Source of the DNA: Argentina anserina
Taxonomy: Eukaryota; Streptophyta; Magnoliopsida; Rosales; Rosaceae
Reading direction: 5' to 3'
Assembly (NCBI RefSeq): GCF_933775445.1
Contig: NC_065877.1
Location: 29,574,001-29,638,000, forward strand
Length of the DNA stretch: 64,000 nucleotides
Part shown: piece after piece, positions 23,368 through 34,596 of the stretch
Numbering within the stretch: the stretch's first letter is position 1
Layout of the letters: each line of letters opens with the position of its first letter
Notes under the pieces: model-generated
Database searches by the model: none
The model's input: only the letters and a program-made list of their open reading frames with translations
Told to the model about the DNA's origin: nothing
Position numbers and translations under genes: made by a program

Positions 23368-24808
23368 AGACCACAACCGCCTTAGATAGAAGGTAATGTT
23401 ACTCTAACTATTCACTATATATACCATACGACTGAGCTCATCTACTGATCGATTTGGGCATTGCAGTGGAATCGTCTGGTACCACCGGGCCTAACCATTA
23501 TACATCATTCGTTGTATTTTATTGTTTGATGCTTATATTTGTTTCGATTTTGTTGTTTTGATTTTTATTTTCTTACTTTGTGATAGATGATCACAAGATT
23601 GGAAATTAGACTTAATTGTTATTTAATGGTTAATTTATGTGTAGAAATTGTACGAACATGTAATAGATGAGGATTTTGAAACTTAGGTATAAAATGAGCA
23701 TGTTCCCTACTTGTTTGAATTCATGTAACCTATGTGAGTTTCAAGCCATATATTTGCCTTTTTTTTTAGAGTTTAATCTATCGTTTCTTGGCTAAATAAA
23801 ATCTCATTATGCTCTATTTTTGATCAATTCATATGACATAGAATTGCAATGAACTAGAGAATGCTAGAACTTACTTTGTGAAACTTTCAAAGCTTTATGT
23901 CATAATATACTCTGATTTTGAAAATGATTGTTGGATCTTTTTAGGATTCCACCACTTTATGCCAAACAGCCATATCCTTATTATGAGCCATACTTGGGAC
24001 ACCTTAGTATTAACCTTTTTGAGCTTACGTTAAACTTTTTTTTTTCATTACCAACATGTTAATATCATTCCTTAGTATAGTTATATCTCTACCCTTGTCT
24101 TTGAGGTTTGGCAAAGCCGATTTCTTGGTGTTACTATGGAGTGATGATTCGATTCAAGTGTGGAGTTATGCTAAATATGTATGTGTGCCGATAAAAAGGG
24201 TGAAAAGAATAAAAAAATTATATATATGTCATGAGAAGAAAAAGAGAAAAATACATGAACACGGCTTGAAAGGAAAAATATATATAAAGAAGTTACGGCA
24301 TAGCTATGTTTGATGTGAATTTAGAGTTGTGATGTATTTGTTGAAGGCTCAATAATGTTGTACTTTAGCCTTTATTCGTTTTCACAATGTTTAGAGTGAA
24401 TAATGAGTCCAACATGATAAAAATGGTCATTGTTTTATGGAGTATGGCGACATAAGGTAGATGATTTTTGCTCTACTAAGTCTTGAGGATGACCTTTGTG
24501 ATTCTTTTTACCTAAAAAATGATATCCTTATCAAGCCTAAGCCTACCTTTTATAAAGTTCCGCATGATTCCTAAAATGAGTAGCTCTTAATTTGTGGAGT
24601 TTTGTTTCATGAGTAAGCATATGGTTTTGGTTCATTTATGCATATGATTGGTATCTTTCATGAGGTTTTCGAATTCACTATGTGTTCATAACTCTTATGT
24701 GTAAAAAGCTTTTAAGCATATGCCATGTTCTTGAGAGAAAATATTCGGAGTGCATATCCCTTGTGAATTGAATTTTGAACTTGTTTTGAACATGTTGAGC
24801 TTAATATC

Positions 24809-27609
24809 TGTAACGACCCTAAAAATTCGAGCAGAAAACTCAAAATTTCAAAGTCGAGAAAACACCAAAACAATCTCAACGAATCGAAATCGTTTTAAAT
24901 GCACAGCGGATCATTACTGAGTTCACAATACAACTCAGACAACCAATTATTACAAACCAAATTTATAATTCAACATTACATAAAATGGAAATGTAATAAT
25001 CCTCACAATCTCTCACAAAACTCACAAATAAATCCTCACAAGTTCTCACACACAAATCCGCACTAGAAACCTCACCACAAGCAGGTTAATGAACAATTTC
25101 GAGTCTCCGGAGTCGTCTCTCAATCTCCACTAATCAACACCTGCGGAATTATCCCCTACACCATCGAATTGGTGCACCGGGATTGTAAACACAAACCCGG
25201 TAAGCTTATAGCTCGTATGAGTAAGACGAAAATATAACTTGCATATCAATATATACGAAAGTCCACAAATCAACAAATATAAATGCACTCATGAGTCAAT
25301 GGACGTCACATCTGGTTGTCCCAAAAATATATGAAATGAAAGTACTCATGAGAAATTGGGCAACCCTTCTGGTTACCCAAATACATTTATAATACGGGTA
25401 CTAATGAACGATGGTACACATCTGTTACCCCTCACGTAGTACACCGCCGATATTGGGCAACCACCTGCTACCCAACATCAAAACAATATGAGTACTCATG
25501 AGCCGATAACCACCTGTTACCTCACATGCAGCACTCCGGCAGACAGACTAGAGCTCTAACTGTATCGTAACTTTCGCTCGGCCAAATGCTAGTTTCCGAC
25601 TTGCCAAACACGTACAATAATCACACCTCATATTGTACAAAAATCAAGTCCGAAGACAAATCAACATTTTAACAATCTCCACGTTAAAATCACGTACAAT
25701 AATCACACCTCATATTGTACAAATCAAAATCACATGCTCGATATATAAATCTCGTCATCAAAATGACATCATCACGATAAAATCATAACAGTATATTATA
25801 TAGCAAACTATATATATATATGTACATATTTTCCATTTATACAATATATATATAATCTGTTATATCATATACATGTCATATTTCATAAACAAGTCCGAAG
25901 ACAAAACATTTAACAAACACCATGTTAAAACCACGTACAATAATCACACCTCATATTGTACAAATTAAATCACTTGCTCAATATATAATTCTCGTCATCG
26001 AAATGACCAATTCATATTGAATTCATAACAGTATATAATATAGCGAACTATATATATATATATATGTACTTATTACCATTTATACAATATATATGTAATC
26101 CATTATATCGTATACGTGTCATAATTCAATATTAAAAACTCTTGCAAAATCTTTAATCTCCGCAAGGGTAGATTCGTAAATATGTGAGATTGTACTCACC
26201 TTATCGACTCGAGCGTAATTCCACAATTTCCGAAGATAATTCATTTCCTTGATTTATTGATCACCTTGAAAAAGATAAGAAAATAATTTAGAAACGTTTC
26301 GTAAACCTTTAAATGCCGAAACAGTAATAATAAGTTACTGTTCAGCAATTTATGGTTTTACGAATTTACTGATCACAAGATTACTGTTTACGTATTTACT
26401 ATTCACGTATTTCTGTACAAATACACATCAATTACGTATCTCTGTACGCGTACATACTGTTTACGTATTTCCGTACGTACAAATAATATTGAAATGTAAA
26501 TACTGTCTCAGTAAATATTAATTACTGATTTACCCTTTATAAATTACTTTTTACATTTACTGAAAGTAATTTATATTTACATTTATCGTACGTAAAATAA
26601 ATTTACATTTACCGTACGTAAATCACTTTTACATTTACCGCATGTGAAAATAAATTACAAAATTATCCTTCGGAAACACTGTTCACGTGCCGCCGAACGT
26701 GGTGGCGCGTGGGGTGCACGCGCCACTCACTGTGGCAACGCGTGGGGCACACGCGCCGAGCCTAGGGCCGGCGCGTAGCATGCCACCGCCGCGCCAAAAC
26801 CATTCATTTCCTTCCCTCTCCACGGCCTCATGCCGCCTCTAGACCCCTCCACGCGCCGCCTATGGCGGCGGTACCTCTCCACCATCTCCAACCTCCAATC
26901 TCCACCGAAACACCACAAATCAACACAAGAATTCAACAACATCATCACAACAACCAACCTAGGCTATCCTCACCTCGATTCGAGCTCGAAAACCACCAGA
27001 AACAAGCTTTGAAGCGGCAGAGGGAAACGCAGCAACTTTGCGACGTTCGAGCAGCTTCCCGGCGGCGAGGCACGGCACAGCGAGCTTCAGACTGGTTGAG
27101 GTGGCCCGTGCGGTGGTCTTGAGGCTGGCGGTGCGTGACACGGCCGGTGGGTGAGGGAGATCGCCGGATGAGGATGAGATCGGGGAGGGAGAGGAGAAAA
27201 TGAGAGAGGGAGGCGCACGGGTGAAGAGAGAGAGAGAGAATGAAGTGGTTTCCAATTTTGGAAACCCTAAACTGATTAAATTCATTTATATACTCGTTTC
27301 CAAAATCAGAAACTAACTTCTGACGTTAATAACTTCTACGTACGACTTCCGATTCGGACGTGTCACATGTCCACGCACTCATATCGACGAGCTCTACAAC
27401 TTTCGTGAAGGAAGTTTTTGCAACCGAGCGACAGAATAAAAGTCGATATTTTAGTTCGGAAACGTAACGTTTTTCTAATTAAACGTTCCAAGAACGTTTC
27501 CGTTTCCGTTTTGTAAAGTCGTAAACAATCAAATTTATTTTACTTGAATTTCACAACTTTATAGAATTCATATCAAATCAAATATTGTTTGAAAAATAGG
27601 GTTATTACA
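24809..27609. mobile_element. Solo LTR, 2.8 kb, with perfect 5-bp target duplication
   Basis: Starts TGTAACGACCCT and ends AGGGTTATTACA (TG...CA with inverted ends), flanked by ATATC at 24804-24808 and 27610-27614. The interior contains degenerate repeats of the CTCATGAG/GGTTACCC kind (25285-25545), a 246-bp tandem duplication (about 25646-26137), and a GC-rich right third. No internal domain, so it is a solo LTR formed by recombination. It sits inside the older gypsy remnant. A truncated relative lies at 55655-57689. Confidence 0.85.
25646..26137. repeat. Tandem duplication (about 246 bp) within the solo LTR
   Basis: Two copies each begin AAGTCCGAAGACAAA (25646 and 25892) and include GTACAATAATCACACCTCAT and a long TATA-rich run. 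A third partial ACGTACAATAATCACACC copy lies just upstream near 25609. Confidence 0.8.
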
Positions 27610-28545
27610 ATATCATCTCTGTTTCTGCATGTCTTACTTGTTATGCGAGATCTCATGTTTATTAACCATTTAATTCATTCTATCTATTTTCGATTAAGTG
27701 TTATTCTTGATGCTATGAGTTTGAAGATCTCTGAGACAAAATGTTGAAGGCATTATAGTTGAGTCATTAGTTTAGTTGTATTGATTTTTGTTTTATATTT
27801 TTGTTTCCCTTTTCTAGTGTTTGCTAAGGGACTAGCAAAGTTTAAGTATGGGGTTGTTGATATGAGCAAAAAGTGTGATGTTCTTAATGCGTTTGTACCC
27901 TATTCTTACTCTTTGTTACCTCTTATTTAGTATGTTTTAGTTTCTTTTGTATGAATAAGTGTATAGGTAGAGCTTACATCGATTATGAGTGAATTAATGA
28001 TGAAATCGTGCTAAGTGTTAAGAATCATTGTTGAGATATCATTCCTTGTTCGAGTAGGATTCATCATTTCCTATTTCTTTGTTTCTAACATACTTATTCT
28101 TATTAGGAAATACAAATCCATGTTGGAGAAGGAAAGAAATCCTAGTTCCACAAGGAGAAAGAAGAAGATATGCACTTAAAAGCTAAATCCATGCAAGACT
28201 CAAAATGCTGTTAAGATTCGTAGTCCAACTTCGACGGGGTCCCCTGGATAGCTCCGATCAAATTAGAAGACGTACCATATATGGATAGAAAGATGTGTGA
28301 GTCTAGTTTCTGTAAGATTTAGAATCAAATCAATATCTTATTCCTACAGGGAAATATGACCGAATCATTACTTGGAGGTCCAGTGAGCTCGACAGAATTA
28401 TCTCAGCCATTGATTTGCTTTTGATCCAAGGGCTGTGAGGGAAAATTTGGACCTTATTTCTCCTATGTATAAAGACATGAATATATATCAGAATGACCAT
28501 AAATTCCAAAAAATGGTCAAAAAAGGCATGTAACAAGTGAGGAGG

Positions 28546-30278
28546 CTATGCGGTATTCTCCATAAAGAGTAGTGAAAGTTAATTACAATAAAAACTCAGT
28601 TGTACGTCTACTACTCACACAAAACGGACTTCATGTCTTCATCAATCATCACAACATCAATATTGTTAATCCAGTCGACCATTCAGTGTTGTCTGTAAAT
28701 TAACGCAAGGCATTAACTAGATAGGTCCACGTACTATGAAATTTCTCCTGGCTCCGGCTTTTAAAGAAAAGCCGAATACTTCTCAACGCATATACTCACC
28801 ATTTGCCAAATGTTCGTTGAATTTGGAAGTCCAAACCACGTATTTTGGTTATATCAAGCGAGAAACATGATCATTTACGTAAATTACACAAGTCAAATCT
28901 AATTATATCACTCAATCACTAATCTTTTCTTCTTTTAAGCGAATTGAATTCGATCGATATACCATGCATTTGCCTTTTGTCTGCATCACTGCATGCATGA
29001 TTAATTAATTGGAAAGACGCTGGCTATAATTTGTATTATATATTAATATTTAGTTTTCCAGATAGAGTATGATCGAATATGCCAATGTTTGGTATATGAT
29101 TTAGAGACTTGTTTTTAAGTTTTAATGTACACGTTTACCATTATGCTATTCATTGTTTTAATTTGTTTGTGGGGTATTTAGATATACACCCATTTAAGTA
29201 GACATGTTTTAAATTAAACCCGCTTCTTCATTTTACACCCAACCCTATTTTTAGGTTAAATATTAATTTAAAAAATTTATTTTGGACATGGATAACAGAA
29301 CTTAATTTTACAAAATATTTACTAAACATGACATGAACCCAAAATAAAAACCACAATCGTGATCCCATGCTAATTTACCCATCCTAACCAAAAAAAGGTT
29401 GAGATTATTACATGATTAAAGCTCAATTTATTGCTACCTTCATTATAGGTAATTTATTTTTACTAAAATTTCATAAATATTTGTTTGACTCTATCATACT
29501 TGTTATAATATACATGATTAATAAGAGTCGCTTGATGATATACTTAACCTCTAAGAGTTGGGTAAAATAAGAAAATACCTATAAGAGAGACAAGATTATC
29601 TAGGAAAAATATGAGTACCTTACGATGAGAAAATTTTAGTATAAAAAAATGTACCTACAAGGAATACAATATTTTCTTGTTTAATTATACCTATAAGGAA
29701 GACAATATTATCTAGGAATAAAAAAATATACTTATAAGAAAAAAAATATAATCTAGAAAAAAGATGAACAAAACTTTACGATGAGGAACTTTTAGCATAA
29801 GAAAATATACCTATAAGGAAGACAACATTGTCTTGTTTAAATATACATAGAAAAGAAGACAACATTATCTAGAATATAATAGAATGTGTGTTCATGTCAA
29901 CAACATAAAGTAAAGATTATATAAGGAAACAAAAATTGATTAGTTGTAACTACTTATCTATGAGATGTTTTCCTTTTTCAACCAGAATGGCAAAACAGTT
30001 AAGCCAGCCAAAACGAAAAAAAATGAATTTATAAAAATAAAACCTATAAAGAATGTTGAAATAATTAATTGGGTGTAGATTCAAAAAAAAAAGGAGTGAG
30101 TTTATATGAAAATTGGGCTTCTAGGATGGGTCTATGACTAATTATCTCTTTGTTGGGGTCTATGACTAACTATGACTCATCAATACATGATATATTTTGG
30201 CATTGAAATGCCACGTAATTAGCTATCACTACATTGAGAGTTGAAAGGTAGAAAGAAGCCTGCATGGTCAATACTTAT
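28546..30278. repeat. AT-rich non-coding region with degenerate direct repeats
   Basis: No gene seen. From 29570 to 29880 a unit of about 175 bp is repeated: CCTATAAGGAAGACAA...TTATCTAGGAA, then ...TTACGATGAG...TTTTAGCATAAG. Copies are degenerate, suggesting an old tandem repeat or transposon remnant. Confidence 0.45.
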
Positions 30279-30562
30279 ATCTCTTATAGAGGAGTGCTAT
30301 GGCGCCATAATATGGCGCTGCAATTTTACATGACATGTCACGTCACATTTCTATATCAACAATTAAATTATATAAAAATGTCATTTTAAATAAAAATACA
30401 ATTATATCCTTGTTAATCCAATGTTTTAAATTATTATATAAATATTTTTTATTTTTTTATTTTTTTATCATTTTTTATTTTTCATCACAATAATGCTTCT
30501 AAAATATAATTTTAAAAATTAAAATTTATGAAAATATGTTTGAAATATGTGTGTGCACGCGC

Positions 30563-30564
<2 letters not shown>

Positions 30565-30609
<45 letters not shown>
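30565..30609. repeat. (AT)n microsatellite
   Basis: Uninterrupted AT dinucleotide run bordering the left end of the foldback element; a matching TA/TG run is at 31001-31046. Confidence 0.95.
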
Positions 30610-30613
<4 letters not shown>

Positions 30614-31000
30614 GTGAAGCTTCACTCTGAAATTACAGAGTGAAGTTCCAATTTTGGCACACTTTTCGGTCAAATTTTTTCACCATAAGCGATTCAATAT
30701 TTAGGTATGTTATTCAAGATCATCTATACAAAATTTCATCTAATTCGGGCATCGTTAATGTATTGAAATTAGATTAAATTAATGAATGAATTAAAACTGT
30801 TCAACGTGAACCGTTCGTGTAAATCTTAATTTTGAAAAATCAAACCATTGTCAAATTGGATGAAACTTTGTAGAGATGATCTTGAATAGCATACCTAAAT
30901 ATTGAATCGCTTATGATGAAAAAATTTGATCGAAAAGTGTGCCAAAATTGGAGCTTCACTCTGTAATTCCAAAGTGAAGCTTCACTCTGGATAGAGACTG
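30610..31000. mobile_element. Foldback (hairpin) MITE nested in the Mutator-like MITE
   Basis: Arms 30610-30745 and 30865-31000 are inverted and nearly identical, with a loop of about 120 bp. Each terminus is itself palindromic: CAGAGTGAAGCTTCACTCTG on the left, matched on the right. (TA)n runs on both sides point to insertion into a TA microsatellite. A transcript would fold into a long hairpin. Confidence 0.85.
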
Positions 31001-31048
<48 letters not shown>

Positions 31049-31327
31049 CAAAATATATATTTTTTTAAATTTCAGACGATGTAGGTAACTACAACATTTA
31101 TATTTAGATGAAACTTTTGGTAAGATTCTTTTGGTTTTTTTTTCTGAAAGGGAATATTATTTTGTTAGGGTATAATTGATTTAAGGGGATATGTAAGGTA
31201 ACAAATGTTATTTTTCCTAGAGTATACATATCTTAATTAATACTATATATAATACAATTATGTCGATGATAATCTTTCTAATGACAAATATGTCAAGATT
31301 AATTAATTAATACAATTATCATATAGG

Positions 31328-31406
31328 CACCACACACACGTGTGTGTGTGTATATATATATATATATATCGCCCGCGCACACACACACACACATATATAT
31401 ATATAT
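31328..31406. repeat. Compound (CA)n(TG)n(TA)n(AC)n(AT)n microsatellite
   Basis: Adjacent dinucleotide blocks; purine-pyrimidine alternation throughout, broken only by CGCCCGCG. Such tracts can adopt Z-DNA or cruciform structure. Confidence 0.9.
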
Positions 31407-31657
31407 CTAGCATATTTTGTATATATCATATTTTTTAATTACATTTTAAAAAAAAAATATAAAAAAGAACTACAATTTTTTTAATAATAATCTAGAGTCG
31501 TTGGATTAACAAGGATAAGATTGTATTTTCATTCAAAAATAATATTTTGTGATTATTGTAATTACTGACATGACAAAATGACATGACATTTTACGTGGGA
31601 TTACGGCGCCGAATCTGGCGTTATATTATGACGCTAAAATATTTTTCATCTCTTATA

Positions 31658-32336
31658 CATGCATGTACCGTCAAAGATTTTCATGCATATCATGTACATG
31701 ACTAATAATTCTTTTTTGTTGTTTATCTGCTGGGTGGACATTGCTCGATCATCCTTGTACACAAAAACAGTGTACATGATCGATGTCGCAGAAAAGTTGA
31801 AAGCTTCTATTATAGCTAGTTTTCGAACGAGAAATTGCATGAGATCTTTCCGCCAAAGATATTCGATGTCATCTTTTCAAGCATATCTATATACGCATCC
31901 GCTGGCATCAGGCATCAGCTAGCTGAAAAGTTCAAAGCTTTTCTTTATATTGATCTGGAAATTGTATGAGAATGATGATATCTTGTACTATTCGTATTGT
32001 TTAAAATGTTAATATTCCAACATCTAATTAGGAAGCTGGAGTAGCTAGCCGATCTGCAAAAAGGGACGTCGTGGAAAGAGACGTACGTACGTGATCGATA
32101 ACGATAACGAAGACTTGGTTAGCAAGCATCATCGATCCACATCCAGTGATTCCCAAGAATTTTATATGTTTCTATAATCATGTGTCCAACAAGAAACCAT
32201 TGTTGAATTATTACTTATTAGGGAGTAGAGACGACGTTATCATGAATTCTCTTATCCTTTCATATCGTCGTTTGTATTTCCTCGATCATTCCAAAGTTAG
32301 AAATTGAATTCTCTTTACATAAAAAAAATTAAAAAG
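31658..32336. repeat. Flank and left member of a dispersed duplicated segment
   Basis: 31875-32336 is clearly related to 42190-42730: both contain GGCATCAG..TAGCTGAAAAGTTCAAAG, then ATTCCAACATC, GTAGCTAGCCG, AAAAGGGACGT, GTGATCGATAACGAT and GTGTCCAACAAGAAACCA in the same order. No coding potential seen. 31658-31874 is unassigned. Confidence 0.75.
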
Positions 32337-32341
32337 TATGT

Positions 32342-32720
32342 TGTTATGTCGGGATTTCCGGCGGGGGAACTCTGGCAAACCGATGAAACTCTCTGTCACC
32401 TGAAAACTACAAATACACGGCGTTACGAGGAGAAGACCGGGCTGGCCGGCCTTCAACGCTCTAATGCCTAAGTTAGCTACAAAGATAGACATGTAGAGTT
32501 AGGTAGGAGAAATGGTGTGAGTGGAGGTGTAGAGGGTTAAGAGAGCTTACCTTGATGTGGAGAGGAGGGGCGTATTTATAGAGATAAATAAGGGTGTAAC
32601 CAGTGAACTTACCAAACTACCCTCGTGGCTAATAATACATACAATGGGCTTTTGGGCCAATCAAACCCTAAAATGGCGAACAATCACGATGTTTAACCCA
32701 TTAAAGGGTGTAGCGTTACA
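32342..32720 (-). repeat. 3' LTR of the LARD-like element
   Basis: Minus-strand reading starts TGTAACGCTACACCC and ends ATAACA. It carries TATAAATA (32573-32580) followed by a CT-rich leader. The adjacent polypurine-like tract lies at 32721-32735. Confidence 0.8.
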
Positions 32721-32929
32721 AGTCCCCAAATTCCCAGTCAAGAGACTTTTCTTGGGTGGGGATTTTATCAAATAAAACATTAAGAGTGTGAGTTCGAACG
32801 AGTGCCGGAGTACCAGTGGCAACACTACTAGTCCCCAGTCCCCAAGTTCCCATGCAAGAAAGGGGCGGACCGGGCGTAAGGAAACATGCAAAATGATGTA
32901 AGTCTAATCAGTGGGACATGCGATGGCGA

Positions 32930-33065
32930 TGCATGATGAGCATGCAAGTGGTGCATGACAAGTATTCACGTGGTGCAAGATGAGTATGCACACGGTGCAA
33001 GATGAGTATGCATGTGATGCACGATGAATATGCACAATGAGCATGCACGTGGTGCACGATATATA
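32930..33065. repeat. Short minisatellite inside the LARD-like element
   Basis: About six degenerate copies of a 22-24-bp unit of the type GATGAGTATGCACGTGGTGC. GC-rich low-complexity text with GACCGG and GTGCGACCGG repeats follows at 33580-33730. Confidence 0.75.
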
Positions 33066-34179
33066 AGTCCCCCAGTCTCGGTATAGGACGGGCCGAGTGG
33101 TAAGATACCGGGTCTCGGAGAGACCGAATGAGGAGATATGGTTCCAGGAGAACCGACAATCGAGAGGCGAATGTTATAATTTGGAGGAGCGTGTGGCGAC
33201 GTGTGATTCGGGGGATCATATGGCGATGGTCGTGACATGCATGATGCGGGGGATCACATGGCGATGGCCGTGATCCGAGGGATTAGATGACGATGTTGGA
33301 GATATACGGTTGCCTCTGGGTGCTACCGTGCTAAAGTGCCTATGTACCCATGTATGAGATCAAACCACAGGTAGTTCCTTTAGAGTTAAGTCGGGCCGGT
33401 TCAACCGGGGGAAGGCGAGTAGGTGTGTAACACATGTGATCGTGTGGCGGGTGAAACACACAAAGTCCCCCAGTTTTTGGGTCATGGCAAAGAGGAGGCA
33501 TCAGTCCCTCGGTGTCCAAAGTTGTAGGAACAGGGTCGGGGACTGTTTAAGTGCACGCATGGATCGGGCCGAGGCAAGATGCGGCCGAGGTGGTCGAGAA
33601 GGGCCGATGTGGCTGGGACGAGTGCGACCGGTACAGCCGGGGCAAGGCACGACCGGGGCCGGGACGAGTGCGACCGGGGTAAGGCACAACTGGGGCGAGT
33701 GCGACCGGTGAGGCTGGGGCCGTGCCGGGGAGTGTACCTATTTTTTAAGGAAACACGACAACAATTTTGTTAAAGCAAGGTATAAGATATCAATTAATTA
33801 TCTATTTACATGAAGAAGAATAGTTGGGATAAAGAGTCCCCAAAGTCCTCATTCAAGAAATGTTCCCCGCCATAACGATCGAAACCCCCTGTAGCGAGTA
33901 GCCAACCCACCCCAGAGGTCGGGACAGTTTAATGCAGGGGACAAGAGTGGGGCCCTTGAGGAATCGAGGCGACGTTGACATCAGTAGTCAGGGTGATTAC
34001 TTGGGTGGGGAGTTTTCATATCTCCATCTTTGGTGTAATATCCGAGTTCAAATTCCTCGGGACCCGGGCTGGCCAATTCGTGGCCATAGAGAGTGATATA
34101 GGACCTTATGACTATTTTTGGGCTACTGACTTTATAATAGTAAAGATCCCTTTCAAAAAATAGTAAAGATCTATCTATA

Positions 34180-34535
34180 ACACGTGGGTTAACTAGCACA
34201 CTCGGAGCGTCCATGGATCTGGAGTGACCTAGGTATACCGGGGTCGGGTGCTGACCGCCAAGTCAGGTAATGACCGTATGGGGCACCCATGGATCTGGTC
34301 GAGAACCTCCGCATCAGATGCATGTGTTAACCAGGTGCGCGAACATCGTCGACCTGGAGAGTGACCTGGATCTCAATGTTAGACAAGGGTTAACTAACAA
34401 AGGCAGTTAGATATGTGGGTTAACTAACATCGGAGCATCCCTGGACCTGGAGAGTGACATAAGATCCCTGAGATAGGCTCGTGGGTTAACTAGCACGCTC
34501 GGAGCATCCATGGATCTAGAGATTTTCCCTGGTCA
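34180..34535. repeat. Degenerate repeats around GTGGGTTAACTAGCAC
   Basis: The pair GTGGGTTAACTAGCAC and CGGAGC(G/A)TCCATGGATCT recurs at about 34185 and 34485 with weaker copies between (34325, 34385 and 34415). Non-coding interior of the LARD-like element. Confidence 0.6.
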
Positions 34536-34596
34536 GTGATTTAATTCAATCCGGAGTATCATGGCGAGTCCCCAAAGTCCCCATACAATGGATATT

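Larger units (their letters stand above)
23480..28545 (+). mobile_element. Decayed gypsy-type (Tat-like) LTR element remnant, interrupted by a solo LTR
   Basis: The text at 23500-24808 and 27610-27850 looks like the long non-coding spacer that Tat-lineage gypsy elements carry between pol and the 3' LTR (inference from recalled text style). It leads to a purine-rich tract (AAGTTTAAGTATGGGG near 27840-27856) and then TGTTGATATGAGC at about 27857, a plausible 3' LTR start. Within this LTR a TATA-like TGTATAAAG lies near 28465. No intact gag or pol is present. Boundaries are approximate. Confidence 0.45.
30289..31647. mobile_element. Mutator-like MITE, 1.36 kb, with 10-bp target duplication
   Basis: Flanked by ATCTCTTATA at 30279-30288 and 31648-31657. 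The left end GAGGAGTGCTATGGCGCCAT and the reverse complement of the right end align base for base with substitutions, and similarity continues for about 180 bp into TATCCTTGTTAATCCAA. Long inverted repeats and a 9-10-bp duplication are Mutator-like. No transposase. It contains another element (30610-31000) and several microsatellites. Confidence 0.8.

Noticed and set aside
23390..23520. An annotated snRNA after the USE/TATA pair
   Set aside because: No known snRNA sequence is present; only the promoter-like pair is reported.
24056..24313. 85-residue plus-strand frame
   Set aside because: Lies in the non-coding spacer of a gypsy remnant; low-complexity Lys/Ile-rich text.
25285..25545. Regular repeats that at first looked like a CRISPR-type array
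   Set aside because: Spacing is irregular, units are degenerate and they sit inside an LTR of a plant genome.
26727..27285. Short frames in the GC-rich right third of the solo LTR
   Set aside because: Overlapping frames on both strands, no domain, and the same text recurs in the truncated LTR at 57230-57480.
33436..33773. GC-rich open frames of 60-90 residues on both strands
   Set aside because: They come from GACCGG-type repeats inside the LARD-like element; no protein resemblance.
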